From CAYYNQ01 sp964473105 (GTDB lineage: Bacteria; Sumerlaeota; Sumerlaeia; MVZB01): a DNA stretch of 35,224 bases. The notes under the pieces are model-generated. The model worked only from the letters and a program-made list of their open reading frames with translations, was not told the DNA's origin and made no database searches. The stretch is taken from assembly GCA_964473105.1 (NCBI GenBank), contig CAYYNQ010000024.1:1-35224 (forward strand), given 5' to 3'. Made by a program: the position numbers and the translations under genes. Below, one piece after another: positions 15,231 through 24,179 of this stretch; the first letter of the stretch is position 1, and each line of letters begins with the position of its first letter.

Positions 15231-18029
15231 ATGGATTATTTTACATCATCATCCTCTCTGAACACAACAATATCCCGTAGGGGCAGACGGGGTCTTTATC
15301 TTTTTCTCACCCTTATCCCATCGGCACTTTACATTATACCCCTGCTAAAGGGGGCGATCCCGTGGTTTATGGACTCCACGATGTATTTCTTTCCGCTGCG
15401 CTGGCATGCCGCACAGCTGCTGCATCAGGGTGACCTTCCACTTTGGAACCGTTGCATCATGGGCGGGATGCCTCTGTTTGAAAACCCGCAGGCGGCGTTG
15501 GCTTACCCCTTCCACTGGCCTTTTCTGGCTTGGCCCGGGGGGTTCTGGTTTACATTTCCAATGACCTTCCAACTGGGCCTTTATGGCGCATTGACAACTT
15601 GGTCTTTGCGAAAAATGGGTGTATCGGACTGGATCGCCGTATGGTGCGGAGCCATTGCGCTGGCCGGTGGTTATGGTTGGAGCCGGTTGCAGTATGGGAA
15701 CTATATGAATGTGCTGCCATGGTGGCCATTGTGGTTGGGCAGTGCATTTGCGTTTATCCAGACTCAGCGGTCACGTTGGCTGGGTGCAGGTTCGACTGCG
15801 GTCGCCATGATGATGCTGTCCGGCGCACATCAGCTTGCTGTTTACGGGTTTATTGGCCTGGCGTTGTTTTCGTTTGTCCAGGCCCTGTTCGCGATTCGTA
15901 CCCCTGCCGGCAGGCCCTGGGTGGGTTTTCTTGCAGTTACATTTATTTTGGGAACGCTGATGGGGGCTCCCGGATGGCTTCCTCAATGGTTTTTCATTGC
16001 CGAAACCAGCCGGGCCGGGGGGGGCGACATCACGCGGGTTTTGCAAGGTGCGATCGGTCACGCGGGCAGCCTGCTGACGGCATTCCTCGGTGACTGGCCA
16101 CTTGTCAGGTCCACGCCCCCCCCGTCCATTCGGGGGCCATGGACGGATGCGGAAAGCTCCGCCGCAGTTGGGCTGGCCGTTCTTATTCTGGCACTGATCA
16201 TTCCGCCTGGACGAAATGCCAGGGTTTGCTGGATGGGCTGCATGCTCGTGGTGGTAGTGGCTGTGGCCTTGTCGTTAAAAACCGTGGTGGAGGCAATTTT
16301 CAGTATATTCCCTTTAGCAGGTGTATTCCATGCGCCTCGGCGGATCCTCGGCCTCGCCCAGTGGATCCTGATTCTGGCCTCGGGTCTGGCCGTTTCCAGC
16401 GTGTTCGAACACCTTGAACATAGAAGCCCGGCAAAGGTGAAGAGGGGGCGCACGTTGATGTGGGCCGGGAGATTGTGCTGGTTCTTCCCGGCGGTTCTGA
16501 TGCTTGTGCTAGTTGCCATCATCCTGTTTCTCCCGCAGACAGCTTTGGGGCTAAATCTAGCCGATATCAATCCGGGCTACAAAGTCGTTCAGGTTATGGT
16601 GGCATTGGCTTGTCTGGTTGTCTGCATGGTGGTTCCATGCCGGATGAAAAGGATGGTAGGGCCGTTGTCTTTGACCTGTGCACTGGTTCTTGTGGCTCAC
16701 CTGACTTGGGTTACCGTTGACATGAAGTCACATCGATCGAGAACGCTGACGCATCCGGAGGAACCGCCTCTGATTTTGCAGGCGGGCCTGCAGCCGGGCG
16801 AACGTTTCTTCACGATCGATTGGAAACGGGACATGAGTTACGACTACACCCGTCCTGATCTCTTGGATTGGATGTTGCCGAACCTCTCAATGCTGTATGG
16901 ACTTGAGGATCTGGGGGGGTATGAGCCGGCACAATCGGAACGTTACCGGAAATTTATTCTCGAGTTGCATGAAAACGCAACCCCTTTCTCCGGCAAGAAC
17001 TGGACTAGGAGCGGGCCGGATATCAGCCCTTTTTTTCAGCATATGGGTTATATCAGGCGTGGAATGGTAACTTCTGGCTTCAACCAAGCCAACGTCAGTT
17101 TTGCACTCATGCCACGATGGGGGATTGGCACGGCATTTTTTCATCCCTTGCGTAGGGAGGGGGTGCCCTATATCATCCATCCCATTGATTTGGAGCGGCT
17201 TGAAGGCGAGGCACGGGGCGTCATGCCATTCAGGAGTTTTGGGCTGCAAAAGCCGGAAGGTTCTTTTCATATTTCCGGTAGTGGAGCGGATGAAGATGCA
17301 GGGTCGGTAATCAGAATTGATCCGGACCTGGACATCAGAAAAATGAGTTCTGCTCATGACCTTGTCATTGCCGAATGGCCGGATGTTCCGCGAAAACCAT
17401 CTCCAGTTGAGGGGCGTTACGATGGGTTGATGGTTGATTTTCCCGAACCATTCAATGACATGCGCCTTGTGTCGCGTGGGTGGGTTTCTCTTGATATGGA
17501 TCGGCCCGTGGATATTTTGGATTTTTACGTTTGGAATGAACACTTGGAAAAACTATGGAGACCCGTCGCAATCGAGGAGGTTGCAGCACTTATGGAATAC
17601 GTTCGGAACGGGCATGGATCGCGATTACGAGGACATTCGTGGATTAAATCCGAGGGTGACAACCTGGCTGTGATCAAGAGAGTGATCGAAACAAACAAAC
17701 TCAAAATCGAGGTGGATGTCGAGGGCCAGCCTGTTGTCATGACAATTGCAGATGCTTGGTGGCCGGGCTGGCTTACCAAGCTTGATGGTCAGGTCATCAG
17801 AAACGACAACACAACGAAGTTAGGCAGGGCCGGTTTCTGGCGCAGGATTGAGGTGCCTCCGGGACGACATACGATCGAGATGATTTACTTCCCAACCGGG
17901 GTCTGGTCATCGATTGTAATGGGTTTATTCAGTTGTTTTGTCCTGCTTGTGATGTGCCTGATTCGACACCGGACGGCCAAGCCGGAACAAAAATCAATTG
18001 TATATCCCCCGGAGTTAGGGGCGACATGA
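15231..18029 (+). CDS. YfhO-like polytopic membrane protein (putative GT-C glycosyltransferase)
   Basis: A 932-aa protein with many membrane segments (about 20 to 480 and again near 905-925) and a large extracytoplasmic C-terminal part. Motifs MDSTMYFFPLRWHAAQLLHQ and LPLWNRCIMGGMPLFENPQAA match the first loop of YfhO-family proteins (usual form xxGxPLFANPQ), and the end VMTIADAWWPGWLTKLDG with EVPPGRHTIEMIYFP is the family's closing beta domain. B. subtilis YfhO takes part in lipoteichoic-acid glycosylation; in diderms the family sits in polysaccharide clusters, and the acceptor here is unknown. The stop overlaps the start of the next gene by 4 bp (ATGA), so translation is probably coupled. 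Confidence 0.88.
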   Translation: MDYFTSSSSLNTTISRRGRRGLYLFLTLIPSALYIIPLLKGAIPWFMDSTMYFFPLRWHAAQLLHQGDLPLWNRCIMGGMPLFENPQAALAYPFHWPFLAWPGGFWFTFPMTFQLGLYGALTTWSLRKMGVSDWIAVWCGAIALAGGYGWSRLQYGNYMNVLPWWPLWLGSAFAFIQTQRSRWLGAGSTAVAMMMLSGAHQLAVYGFIGLALFSFVQALFAIRTPAGRPWVGFLAVTFILGTLMGAPGWLPQWFFIAETSRAGGGDITRVLQGAIGHAGSLLTAFLGDWPLVRSTPPPSIRGPWTDAESSAAVGLAVLILALIIPPGRNARVCWMGCMLVVVVAVALSLKTVVEAIFSIFPLAGVFHAPRRILGLAQWILILASGLAVSSVFEHLEHRSPAKVKRGRTLMWAGRLCWFFPAVLMLVLVAIILFLPQTALGLNLADINPGYKVVQVMVALACLVVCMVVPCRMKRMVGPLSLTCALVLVAHLTWVTVDMKSHRSRTLTHPEEPPLILQAGLQPGERFFTIDWKRDMSYDYTRPDLLDWMLPNLSMLYGLEDLGGYEPAQSERYRKFILELHENATPFSGKNWTRSGPDISPFFQHMGYIRRGMVTSGFNQANVSFALMPRWGIGTAFFHPLRREGVPYIIHPIDLERLEGEARGVMPFRSFGLQKPEGSFHISGSGADEDAGSVIRIDPDLDIRKMSSAHDLVIAEWPDVPRKPSPVEGRYDGLMVDFPEPFNDMRLVSRGWVSLDMDRPVDILDFYVWNEHLEKLWRPVAIEEVAALMEYVRNGHGSRLRGHSWIKSEGDNLAVIKRVIETNKLKIEVDVEGQPVVMTIADAWWPGWLTKLDGQVIRNDNTTKLGRAGFWRRIEVPPGRHTIEMIYFPTGVWSSIVMGLFSCFVLLVMCLIRHRTAKPEQKSIVYPPELGAT

Positions 18030-18823
18030 AACAGTTCCAGTATAAACCCGCCGGTTCACCGAACCGGGATTTTGTTCAAATTCTTGGTGTCAAGGTCTGG
18101 AACACCGGTTATGGTTCGTTGCGTGAATGGTTGATCAAGTCTTCGCGGAATCACGATCGACTGACTTTGCTGGCGATTGCAAATGCACACACGATGAATC
18201 TCATTCAGTCTCAGCCTGTATATCGTGAGGGAATGCGAATGATGGATCGAATCATCAATGACGGTGTCGGGATGAATATTGCGGCAAGGATGAGGAAAAC
18301 GTATTTTGTTGAGAATCTGAATGGAAGCGATTTGATCCCTCGTCTGCTTAAGGACCAGCAGGAACCACTTTGTATCTTTCTTTACGGGGCAGATGAGATA
18401 TCCAGTGCACGCACCGCATTCGCATTGGAGGGTATTTCGGAGCATATTCGGGTGGTCGGGAGGTTGAACGGGTTTGACACGGATGAGACGGAGGTGGTTG
18501 AAGCGGTCAATGCGGCCAGGCCGGATCTGCTTCTAGTCGCACTGGGCCAGCCGGCTCAGGAAGACTTTCTTTGCCGCAACAGGGACAAACTGAAGGCGGG
18601 TGTAGCCGTTGGCGTGGGGGCGCTGTTTGACTTTTTGTCGGGCGGTATCCGTCGTGCCCCACAGACGGTTCAGTCATTGAAGTTAGAGTGGTGTTACCGG
18701 TTGTTCCGCGAGCCACGAAGGATGTTCTGGCGTTACGTGATCGGCAATCCGCGATTCCTGTGGAATGCCTGGCGTTGGGCGGCCCGAGAACGGGCCCCTC
18801 GAAAAGAGACGTCCTCACGGTGA
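18026..18823 (+). CDS. WecG/TagA/CpsF-family glycosyltransferase (GT26)
   Basis: A 265-aa enzyme that should transfer an N-acetylhexosamine-type sugar (ManNAc or ManNAcA in known members) to an undecaprenyl-PP-linked sugar at the membrane. Family marks are IANAHTMNLIQ (T56), RIINDGVGMN with the likely catalytic Asp79, VENLNGSDLIPRLL, FLYGADE, DLLLVALGQPAQEDFL, and GVGALFDFLSGGIRRAPQ. The C-terminal LKLEWCYRLFREPRRMFWRY is the appendage that membrane-attaches TagA relatives. The frame is open upstream, but the ATG at 18026 follows GGAG/AGGGG and gives the family start. It overlaps the YfhO-like gene by 4 bp, so the two act in one pathway. Confidence 0.92.
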   Translation: MKQFQYKPAGSPNRDFVQILGVKVWNTGYGSLREWLIKSSRNHDRLTLLAIANAHTMNLIQSQPVYREGMRMMDRIINDGVGMNIAARMRKTYFVENLNGSDLIPRLLKDQQEPLCIFLYGADEISSARTAFALEGISEHIRVVGRLNGFDTDETEVVEAVNAARPDLLLVALGQPAQEDFLCRNRDKLKAGVAVGVGALFDFLSGGIRRAPQTVQSLKLEWCYRLFREPRRMFWRYVIGNPRFLWNAWRWAARERAPRKETSSR

Positions 18824-19004
18824 TTGAAGCTAATACCTTGAATCAAGCCGTAGGTTCACGAACGGGTCAATGAATTGGGTGCACAAGGGCATGTAACCAT
18901 GTGTTTCAGTGATTTTGCACGTGATTTGTCGAAAAATTGATTAGATTTGTAATTATCGGCCCAATTACGATTGGGCGGGAGGGGAAATCCTATTACAACT
19001 ATCC

Positions 19005-20438
19005 ATGTCAGAATCATCCATGAACCATACTTCCACGCCTGATCGAAATTATTTGTCGGTTCGGCCTCGGGCTTGGCTGGGGCCGGGGCTGCTGATCATA
19101 TCCATGGTTGTGGTGGGCGTTTGCTTGTTTCATGCCCGGCTGGGATTCATGTTGTTCTCCCTGATTGTCGGAGTCACGGCGCTTCTGGTAGCGTACCGCC
19201 ACCCGTTTTTCATGTTGATCGCCCTGTTTGTCATTGCGCCGTTCAATTATGGCTACGGGATTGGTCCCGCATCGATCAAGCTCAGTGAATTGGTCACGAT
19301 TGCGATGCTGTGCTTGATGGTGATGCGGTTGATCGCCCGCGACCCGGAGATCATTGAGCGGGTTCGGCGCGCTTGGCTGCCTTTGGTTTCGTTAGTTCTG
19401 TTGGGTTTCATGGCGGTGATCACTGCCGCACAGCATCCCAATGTCTTTAATGTCCGCTATGAGATCCACAATTATATTGCGTTCATATATGCACTGGTCA
19501 GTTTCCGGAAAGGTTGGTGGCCATTGATCATCATGCTCTTCCTGACGTTGCTGGCAGTAGAGTCGATCAGCGCGTTATATCTTCGGTTTGTCATGGGGGC
19601 AACGGGCACCTCATTTTTCGCGGAGGGTGGCCAACAGCTGATTCAACTGACCGAGAAGGACATTGCCGAATTGTCAGGGGGTAGTTTCCGTCTGGCGGGT
19701 ACATTCGGGCACAAGAATATTCTGGCGGGATTTTATGTGCTGTTGCTTCCGGTGGTCTGCCTCGAGATGCTGAGAGGCTGGCGGATGACTTGGTCGGTTG
19801 TCATCATTCCCGCCTTGCTAACGTTTGTGTTGACGGACTCCATGACCGGGTGGACGGCGGCTGTGTGTGTGATGGTATTGGCCCTGTTGCATCTTCGGCG
19901 CTTTGATTACCTGGCGCTCATATCGCTTCTGCTGATACCCGTTGCATTATTTGCGCTGATCCGTTTTGGGGAGCCGATCTTTTTCCGGATCGAGCAGTTG
20001 TTCGGCACTCACAGTGGATGGGGAACCGTCAGTGGACGGGTGGAAATGCTGTCAATCAGCCATCGGCTGATTGAGCAGCATCCCTGGACGGGGATCGGGC
20101 GAAACAACTTTATGGTCTATGGAGAGACCTATTTCGGCCATGCCCACAACCTATTCCTGATGAAGATCATTGAAATGGGTATACCTGGGGGGCTGGCATT
20201 CATGGCGCTGATATGCGGTGTTCTCATCTGGTCTTGGAGGACCATCCTTTTCGATACCCGGCGATTGGCTGGCAGGGGACAATATTACCGGGTGTTGGGG
20301 GTCTGGCTGGGTTGCCTGGGATTTCTGGCGATGAATTTCTTTGATTACAGTTATGCCAATTTCAGCATGGGGGCGATATTCATGGCCCTGCTTGGGCTCC
20401 TGACGGCAATTACCTTCGATTTCGACAAGAGCAGTTGA
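19005..20438 (+). CDS. O-antigen ligase/polymerase-family membrane protein
   Basis: A 477-aa polytopic inner-membrane protein with about 10-12 hydrophobic segments. A periplasmic loop (residues about 195-245) contains GTFGHKNILAGFYVLLLP, which resembles the ligase signature in Wzy/WaaL proteins; a second conserved region is WTGIGRNNFMVYGETYFGHAHNLFLMKIIEMGIPG, with the NxF...HxHN(x)FL pattern shared by the family. It would ligate or polymerise undecaprenyl-linked polysaccharide at the periplasmic face. Sequence alone does not decide between WaaL and Wzy. Either ATG 19005 or 19020 could start it; the GGGAGGGG upstream is distant. It lies 181 bp after the WecG-like gene on the same strand. Confidence 0.85.
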   Translation: MSESSMNHTSTPDRNYLSVRPRAWLGPGLLIISMVVVGVCLFHARLGFMLFSLIVGVTALLVAYRHPFFMLIALFVIAPFNYGYGIGPASIKLSELVTIAMLCLMVMRLIARDPEIIERVRRAWLPLVSLVLLGFMAVITAAQHPNVFNVRYEIHNYIAFIYALVSFRKGWWPLIIMLFLTLLAVESISALYLRFVMGATGTSFFAEGGQQLIQLTEKDIAELSGGSFRLAGTFGHKNILAGFYVLLLPVVCLEMLRGWRMTWSVVIIPALLTFVLTDSMTGWTAAVCVMVLALLHLRRFDYLALISLLLIPVALFALIRFGEPIFFRIEQLFGTHSGWGTVSGRVEMLSISHRLIEQHPWTGIGRNNFMVYGETYFGHAHNLFLMKIIEMGIPGGLAFMALICGVLIWSWRTILFDTRRLAGRGQYYRVLGVWLGCLGFLAMNFFDYSYANFSMGAIFMALLGLLTAITFDFDKSS

Positions 20439-20482
20439 AGAAATATCCCCCTGCTTTCTGCGGGGCTACTGCAAATTTCTTC
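20437..20482 (+). terminator. Hairpin at the end of the O-antigen ligase gene
   Basis: GAAGAAAT (20437-20444) pairs with ATTTCTTC (20475-20482), and CCCC (20447-20450) pairs with GGGG (20462-20465) inside it. The outer arm overlaps the stop codon. The A/T-rich arms resemble a bidirectional terminator, though no T-run follows beyond the arm itself. Confidence 0.45.
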
Positions 20483-20641
20483 GCGGGGAGGGCACGATGA
20501 GGCGTGGGTATACTCATTTATGGCATCCGGGATCATGAAATTACACGAAAATGTCGGCAGTCAAATCTATTCACTTTCATCGACGCAGAAAATGGGCTAG
20601 AGTCCTCGTGGGGAAGTTGAGACTGGAAGGAGAGTGGTGAT

Positions 20642-21718
20642 GTGGCAGTCACGACCAGCGAGTTAAGCCGAGAGACATTTAATGCCATGCGGCCGAGCGA
20701 GGTGGCGCCCCACCTGCAGGGAGCCGGTGGAGAGATCCAGAGGCTGATCTATACCCAGCAGTTTGACCGGGATGCACTTGAATGCCTGATTCGGCTTGCC
20801 GAGTTTATCCGCAACCAATGGAATGATGTGGAGCAGATGAAATACATGCGTCAACTGCTATCACATCGTTCATGCATCCTTTACTTTCCACAGTGTTCGA
20901 CGCGGACTTTCACTTCTTTCTCGGTCGCGGTACAGACGCTGGGCATGGTCACCGAGGAGATCAGAGACCCCGAACTGTCATCCATGTACAAGGGTGAGAG
21001 TGAGCTGGATACCCTGCTGACGCTTGCGACTTTGTCGGACTTGATGATTCTTCGCCAGATGGATGGAAATCTGGCCCGCCAGTTTGCATACGAACTGATC
21101 GTACGCGGGATGGATACGCGGGTGATCAACGGAGGTTCAGGGGCCGATGCCCATCCCACGCAGGCGCTTCTTGAAATGTATACACTGTCGGCATACATGG
21201 ACCTGCAGCAGGTCGATCGGCAGTATACAGTTGCGCTGGTCGGCGATCTGAAGAGAAGCCGAACGGCGCGTTCACTATCCTATTTATTGGCGTTATATCC
21301 GCAGATAAAACAAGTCTTCGTTGCGCCGGATGAATTGCAAATGGAGGATGATATCGCTGATTATCTTGATGAGAGTAAAGTCTCATACAGCCGGACGGAT
21401 AATCTTGATGAAGTAGTACCCGTTTCGGATGCTTTTTACATGATGCGTATACAGGACGAATACAGCATGACCTCGGAGCAGGTCAGGACCAAGTATGAGG
21501 AATTCCATCTCTCGATGGATCGTGTCAGCCGGATGCGCAGGGATGCACTGATCCTGCACCCCTTGCCGAGGCGGCGTGAGATTCCGATTGAGATCGACGA
21601 TGACCCGCGGGCGCGTTATTGGGAGGCTGTGCTTCGGGGAAAATACATTCGGATCGCTCTGGTCCTTCACATGTTCGGTCATGACGACATTGAGCGGCTG
21701 GCTGGAAGGGAATACTAG
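20642..21718 (+). CDS. pyrB: Aspartate carbamoyltransferase, catalytic chain
   Basis: Joins carbamoyl phosphate and aspartate to form carbamoyl-aspartate in pyrimidine synthesis. It starts at GTG with AAGGAG about 10 nt upstream. The 358 aa are longer than the usual 300-310, mostly from an N-terminal extension of about 35 residues. Active-site marks: STRT at 86-89 (carbamoyl-phosphate loop), KGES 117-120 (80s-loop Lys), R138 in MILRQM, HPTQALLE at 171-178, GDLKRSRTARSL, YMMRIQDEY (Arg and Gln of the aspartate site, as in TRVQKER) and HPLPRR. The ornithine signature is absent, favouring PyrB over ArgF. No pyrI or other pyrimidine gene is adjacent. It converges on the GT4-ADP-ribosylglycohydrolase gene. 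Confidence 0.9.
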   Translation: MAVTTSELSRETFNAMRPSEVAPHLQGAGGEIQRLIYTQQFDRDALECLIRLAEFIRNQWNDVEQMKYMRQLLSHRSCILYFPQCSTRTFTSFSVAVQTLGMVTEEIRDPELSSMYKGESELDTLLTLATLSDLMILRQMDGNLARQFAYELIVRGMDTRVINGGSGADAHPTQALLEMYTLSAYMDLQQVDRQYTVALVGDLKRSRTARSLSYLLALYPQIKQVFVAPDELQMEDDIADYLDESKVSYSRTDNLDEVVPVSDAFYMMRIQDEYSMTSEQVRTKYEEFHLSMDRVSRMRRDALILHPLPRRREIPIEIDDDPRARYWEAVLRGKYIRIALVLHMFGHDDIERLAGREY

Positions 21719-21885
21719 GGGATCGTCCCGGGGATGGATGATTGTCGTGACCCCAGCCACAGATATTTCCTGCGATGACGGCGACTTTATTCGGTATTTG
21801 ATCATTGTTGAAATTGGACGTCAATGCCAGGACATCGGAAGTGGTGACCGGTGATTCGTCTGGTCTCACGGCATATCCGTCTCTT

Positions 21886-23997
21886 TCATGTGGAGGGGAT
21901 TTCATCAGTCCTGATCATTTCGGAAAGCATATCTTCAATTGTGTCCCTTTGGGCCAGATGTTGGAGCCACACGTCCGGGATGGCATCCTGGCCCCAATAG
22001 GCGCCAGCCAATTGACCGCATACTGCGCCTGTGGTATCTGCATCGTCACCAAGGTTCACCGCGGCCAGGACAGCATCTTCGAAATCCTCGGCCCCATGGA
22101 ATGCCCATAGTGCAGCCTCAAGGCTTTTAACCACATATCCACCGCCCTTAATGGCTGGAGGTTGAAGTTTCCTGAAACTTCCGCCTGCAACCTCGGCTAT
22201 CTCAGGATGTATAGGTTCATCCATGCGTAACTTTTGGAGTCCATGCCAGTCTTCAGAAAGGACCTCTTCCCTGGGTTCCCCCGCCATCAATCCTGCAAGG
22301 ATCACTGCAAGATATCGGCATGCAGACAAGCATTGTGGACTCGCATGCGTGGGAATGCTTGATTCCATGGCCCGTTTTGCAAGCAGTTCAATGCGATCCG
22401 GAAATTCATTCAGATAAAATATTGGCACGGGTGCGAGCCGCATGATAGAGCCATTGCCACTGGATCGTTCGGCCGTTTCAGAGGATGTTTTCCAGTTACC
22501 ATTTTCCAGAAAATGATGTAGGGACTTGCGAACGGTGATGCCGATGTCAAAACAGATCCCATTGACAGAATATGTGCCGCCCTGATACCAAGCCAGGTAT
22601 CGGCGAATTTGGTCCTCTGGATCCCATCCCACATTGGCAATACTATCTGCGAGCGCGAGTGCCATGCTCGTGTCATCCGTCCACTCCCCGGGGTTAAGGC
22701 CATGTGGTCCTCCGGCTCGGTAGCCAGTGACACGGGGGAATGATCCGGGAGGTTTGAATTCGACCGCTGCGCCTAGTGCATCTCCAATCGCCAAGCCAAA
22801 CAGGCATCCGCGTTGTTTGTCGGGTCTCGTATTTTTGGCCAAAAAACAAGATTCTTCCGTCAATCGGTGATAAAGCGTGGTCATCCGTTTCAAGTGGGCC
22901 TTGACGCTGAAGTGCTTCCGTACGCGTGCGGGCCCCGCTGCTGGGTCAAAGTCGGCTGATTCCCCTTTGCGGAGCAGCACTTGGATAATCTTCTTGGCCA
23001 GGTCGGGAGCATCACCAGGATTGAATCGCAGCCCGGTCCGGGGGGGGGCGATAATTTCTCGCGGTCCCCATCCATCGGGCCCAACTACAGGAATCCCGGC
23101 ATCCAGACCCTCAAGTGCCGCCATGCTGAACGACTCGGCCAGCGAGGGGATGACCAGTGCATCCAGAGCCTTGAGAAGCTTCCGTGCATCTGGTCTGAAT
23201 CCAAGGAATTCGATAAAATTCCCGGCATGGTCCCTTCGGGCCATTTCCTGCAGGTCCCGAAGTCTTGCCTGTTCCTCAATATTCAAGGCCCCGCCGATGA
23301 ACCATGTTTTCAGGTTCGGGACCTTTTCCGTAACTGTCGGTAACGCTTTGAGCAACAAATGGTGCCCCTTGATTTTCTGGAAGCGGCCCAATACCCCAAT
23401 AAGTGTGCAATTGCTGTCGATATTCATGTCCCGCCGAATTGTCTCCCGAGCAACGTCCCCGGTTTCAGGCTCGATGCCTAGGTGATCGATTGATGAGTCG
23501 GGGATGGATCCGAGCCTGCGGGTGACTTCTTCGAAGACACTTTCTGAGACACAGCTGATATGTGTCACGTTTCGGCGAGCGAACCAGGCCTTGACGCGTG
23601 TGTCGATATCGAACCAGCCGTGGCATGTCCAGACCAGTGGAATGCCCAGTTTTCGGGCGGCCTTGCCAGCGTAAAACATTCCGAAGATATTGTTTGCGTG
23701 AATGATGGCGGGTTGCAGTCGGACCACTGTGTCCATGATGAGTGAAGCAGCGCTGAAACTCCACCAGGGGATGATGCCGTATCGTGTTCGTCTAGGGTAA
23801 TTGATAAGGACAACTTCCAGTCCCATGTTTTCAAGTTCGGACCGTATGGGCCCGTCCTCCGGCATGATGATTACGGGCGTGACGGGTAGGTTGGCCTGCA
23901 GCCAAGTCTTCATCAGCACAAGGAAACTGGTTTCTCCGCCACCGGGCTGTGCGTGGTCAAGCAGGTAGAGGACTGTGGGCGACTGTTTCATGATCAT
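21886..23997 (-). CDS. Fusion: GT4 glycosyltransferase + ADP-ribosylglycohydrolase
   Basis: One uninterrupted 703-codon frame encodes two enzymes. Residues 1-380 are a GT-B-fold GT4 transferase: DHAQPGGGETSF (14-25) at the N-terminus, GVLGRFQKIKGHHLLLKAL (201-219), and the E-x7-E motif ESFSMAALE (E288, E296). Residues 396-700 are a DraG/ARH-type ADP-ribosylglycohydrolase: GCLFGLAIGDALGAAVEF (397-414), EWTDDTSMALALADSI with Asp441/Asp442 (438-453), GNGSIMRLAPVPIF (514-527), and NLGDDADTTGAV with Asp651/652/654 and Thr655 (648-659), so all expected Mg-site positions are kept. About 15 linker residues join them. A TTG at 22842 just before the second domain could act as an internal start. No clear ribosome site precedes ATG 23997. 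It lies 182 bp behind the 509-aa membrane protein on the same strand. Confidence 0.88.
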   Translation of the reverse strand: MIMKQSPTVLYLLDHAQPGGGETSFLVLMKTWLQANLPVTPVIIMPEDGPIRSELENMGLEVVLINYPRRTRYGIIPWWSFSAASLIMDTVVRLQPAIIHANNIFGMFYAGKAARKLGIPLVWTCHGWFDIDTRVKAWFARRNVTHISCVSESVFEEVTRRLGSIPDSSIDHLGIEPETGDVARETIRRDMNIDSNCTLIGVLGRFQKIKGHHLLLKALPTVTEKVPNLKTWFIGGALNIEEQARLRDLQEMARRDHAGNFIEFLGFRPDARKLLKALDALVIPSLAESFSMAALEGLDAGIPVVGPDGWGPREIIAPPRTGLRFNPGDAPDLAKKIIQVLLRKGESADFDPAAGPARVRKHFSVKAHLKRMTTLYHRLTEESCFLAKNTRPDKQRGCLFGLAIGDALGAAVEFKPPGSFPRVTGYRAGGPHGLNPGEWTDDTSMALALADSIANVGWDPEDQIRRYLAWYQGGTYSVNGICFDIGITVRKSLHHFLENGNWKTSSETAERSSGNGSIMRLAPVPIFYLNEFPDRIELLAKRAMESSIPTHASPQCLSACRYLAVILAGLMAGEPREEVLSEDWHGLQKLRMDEPIHPEIAEVAGGSFRKLQPPAIKGGGYVVKSLEAALWAFHGAEDFEDAVLAAVNLGDDADTTGAVCGQLAGAYWGQDAIPDVWLQHLAQRDTIEDMLSEMIRTDEIPST

Positions 23998-24179
23998 GTT
24001 ATCGAGATCATTTTCCTTGTTGGGGGATCTTTTTCAGCGGGATATTACGAGTCGGCCAACTGGAATCACAGATTTTAATGGACCGACATGGACGATAGGA
24101 CGGAATTTCAACCCGGGACTCCTGATTGCACCAGCGATCAATGTATCCAAAGTCAATATCGATTACACGATCAAGGAAT

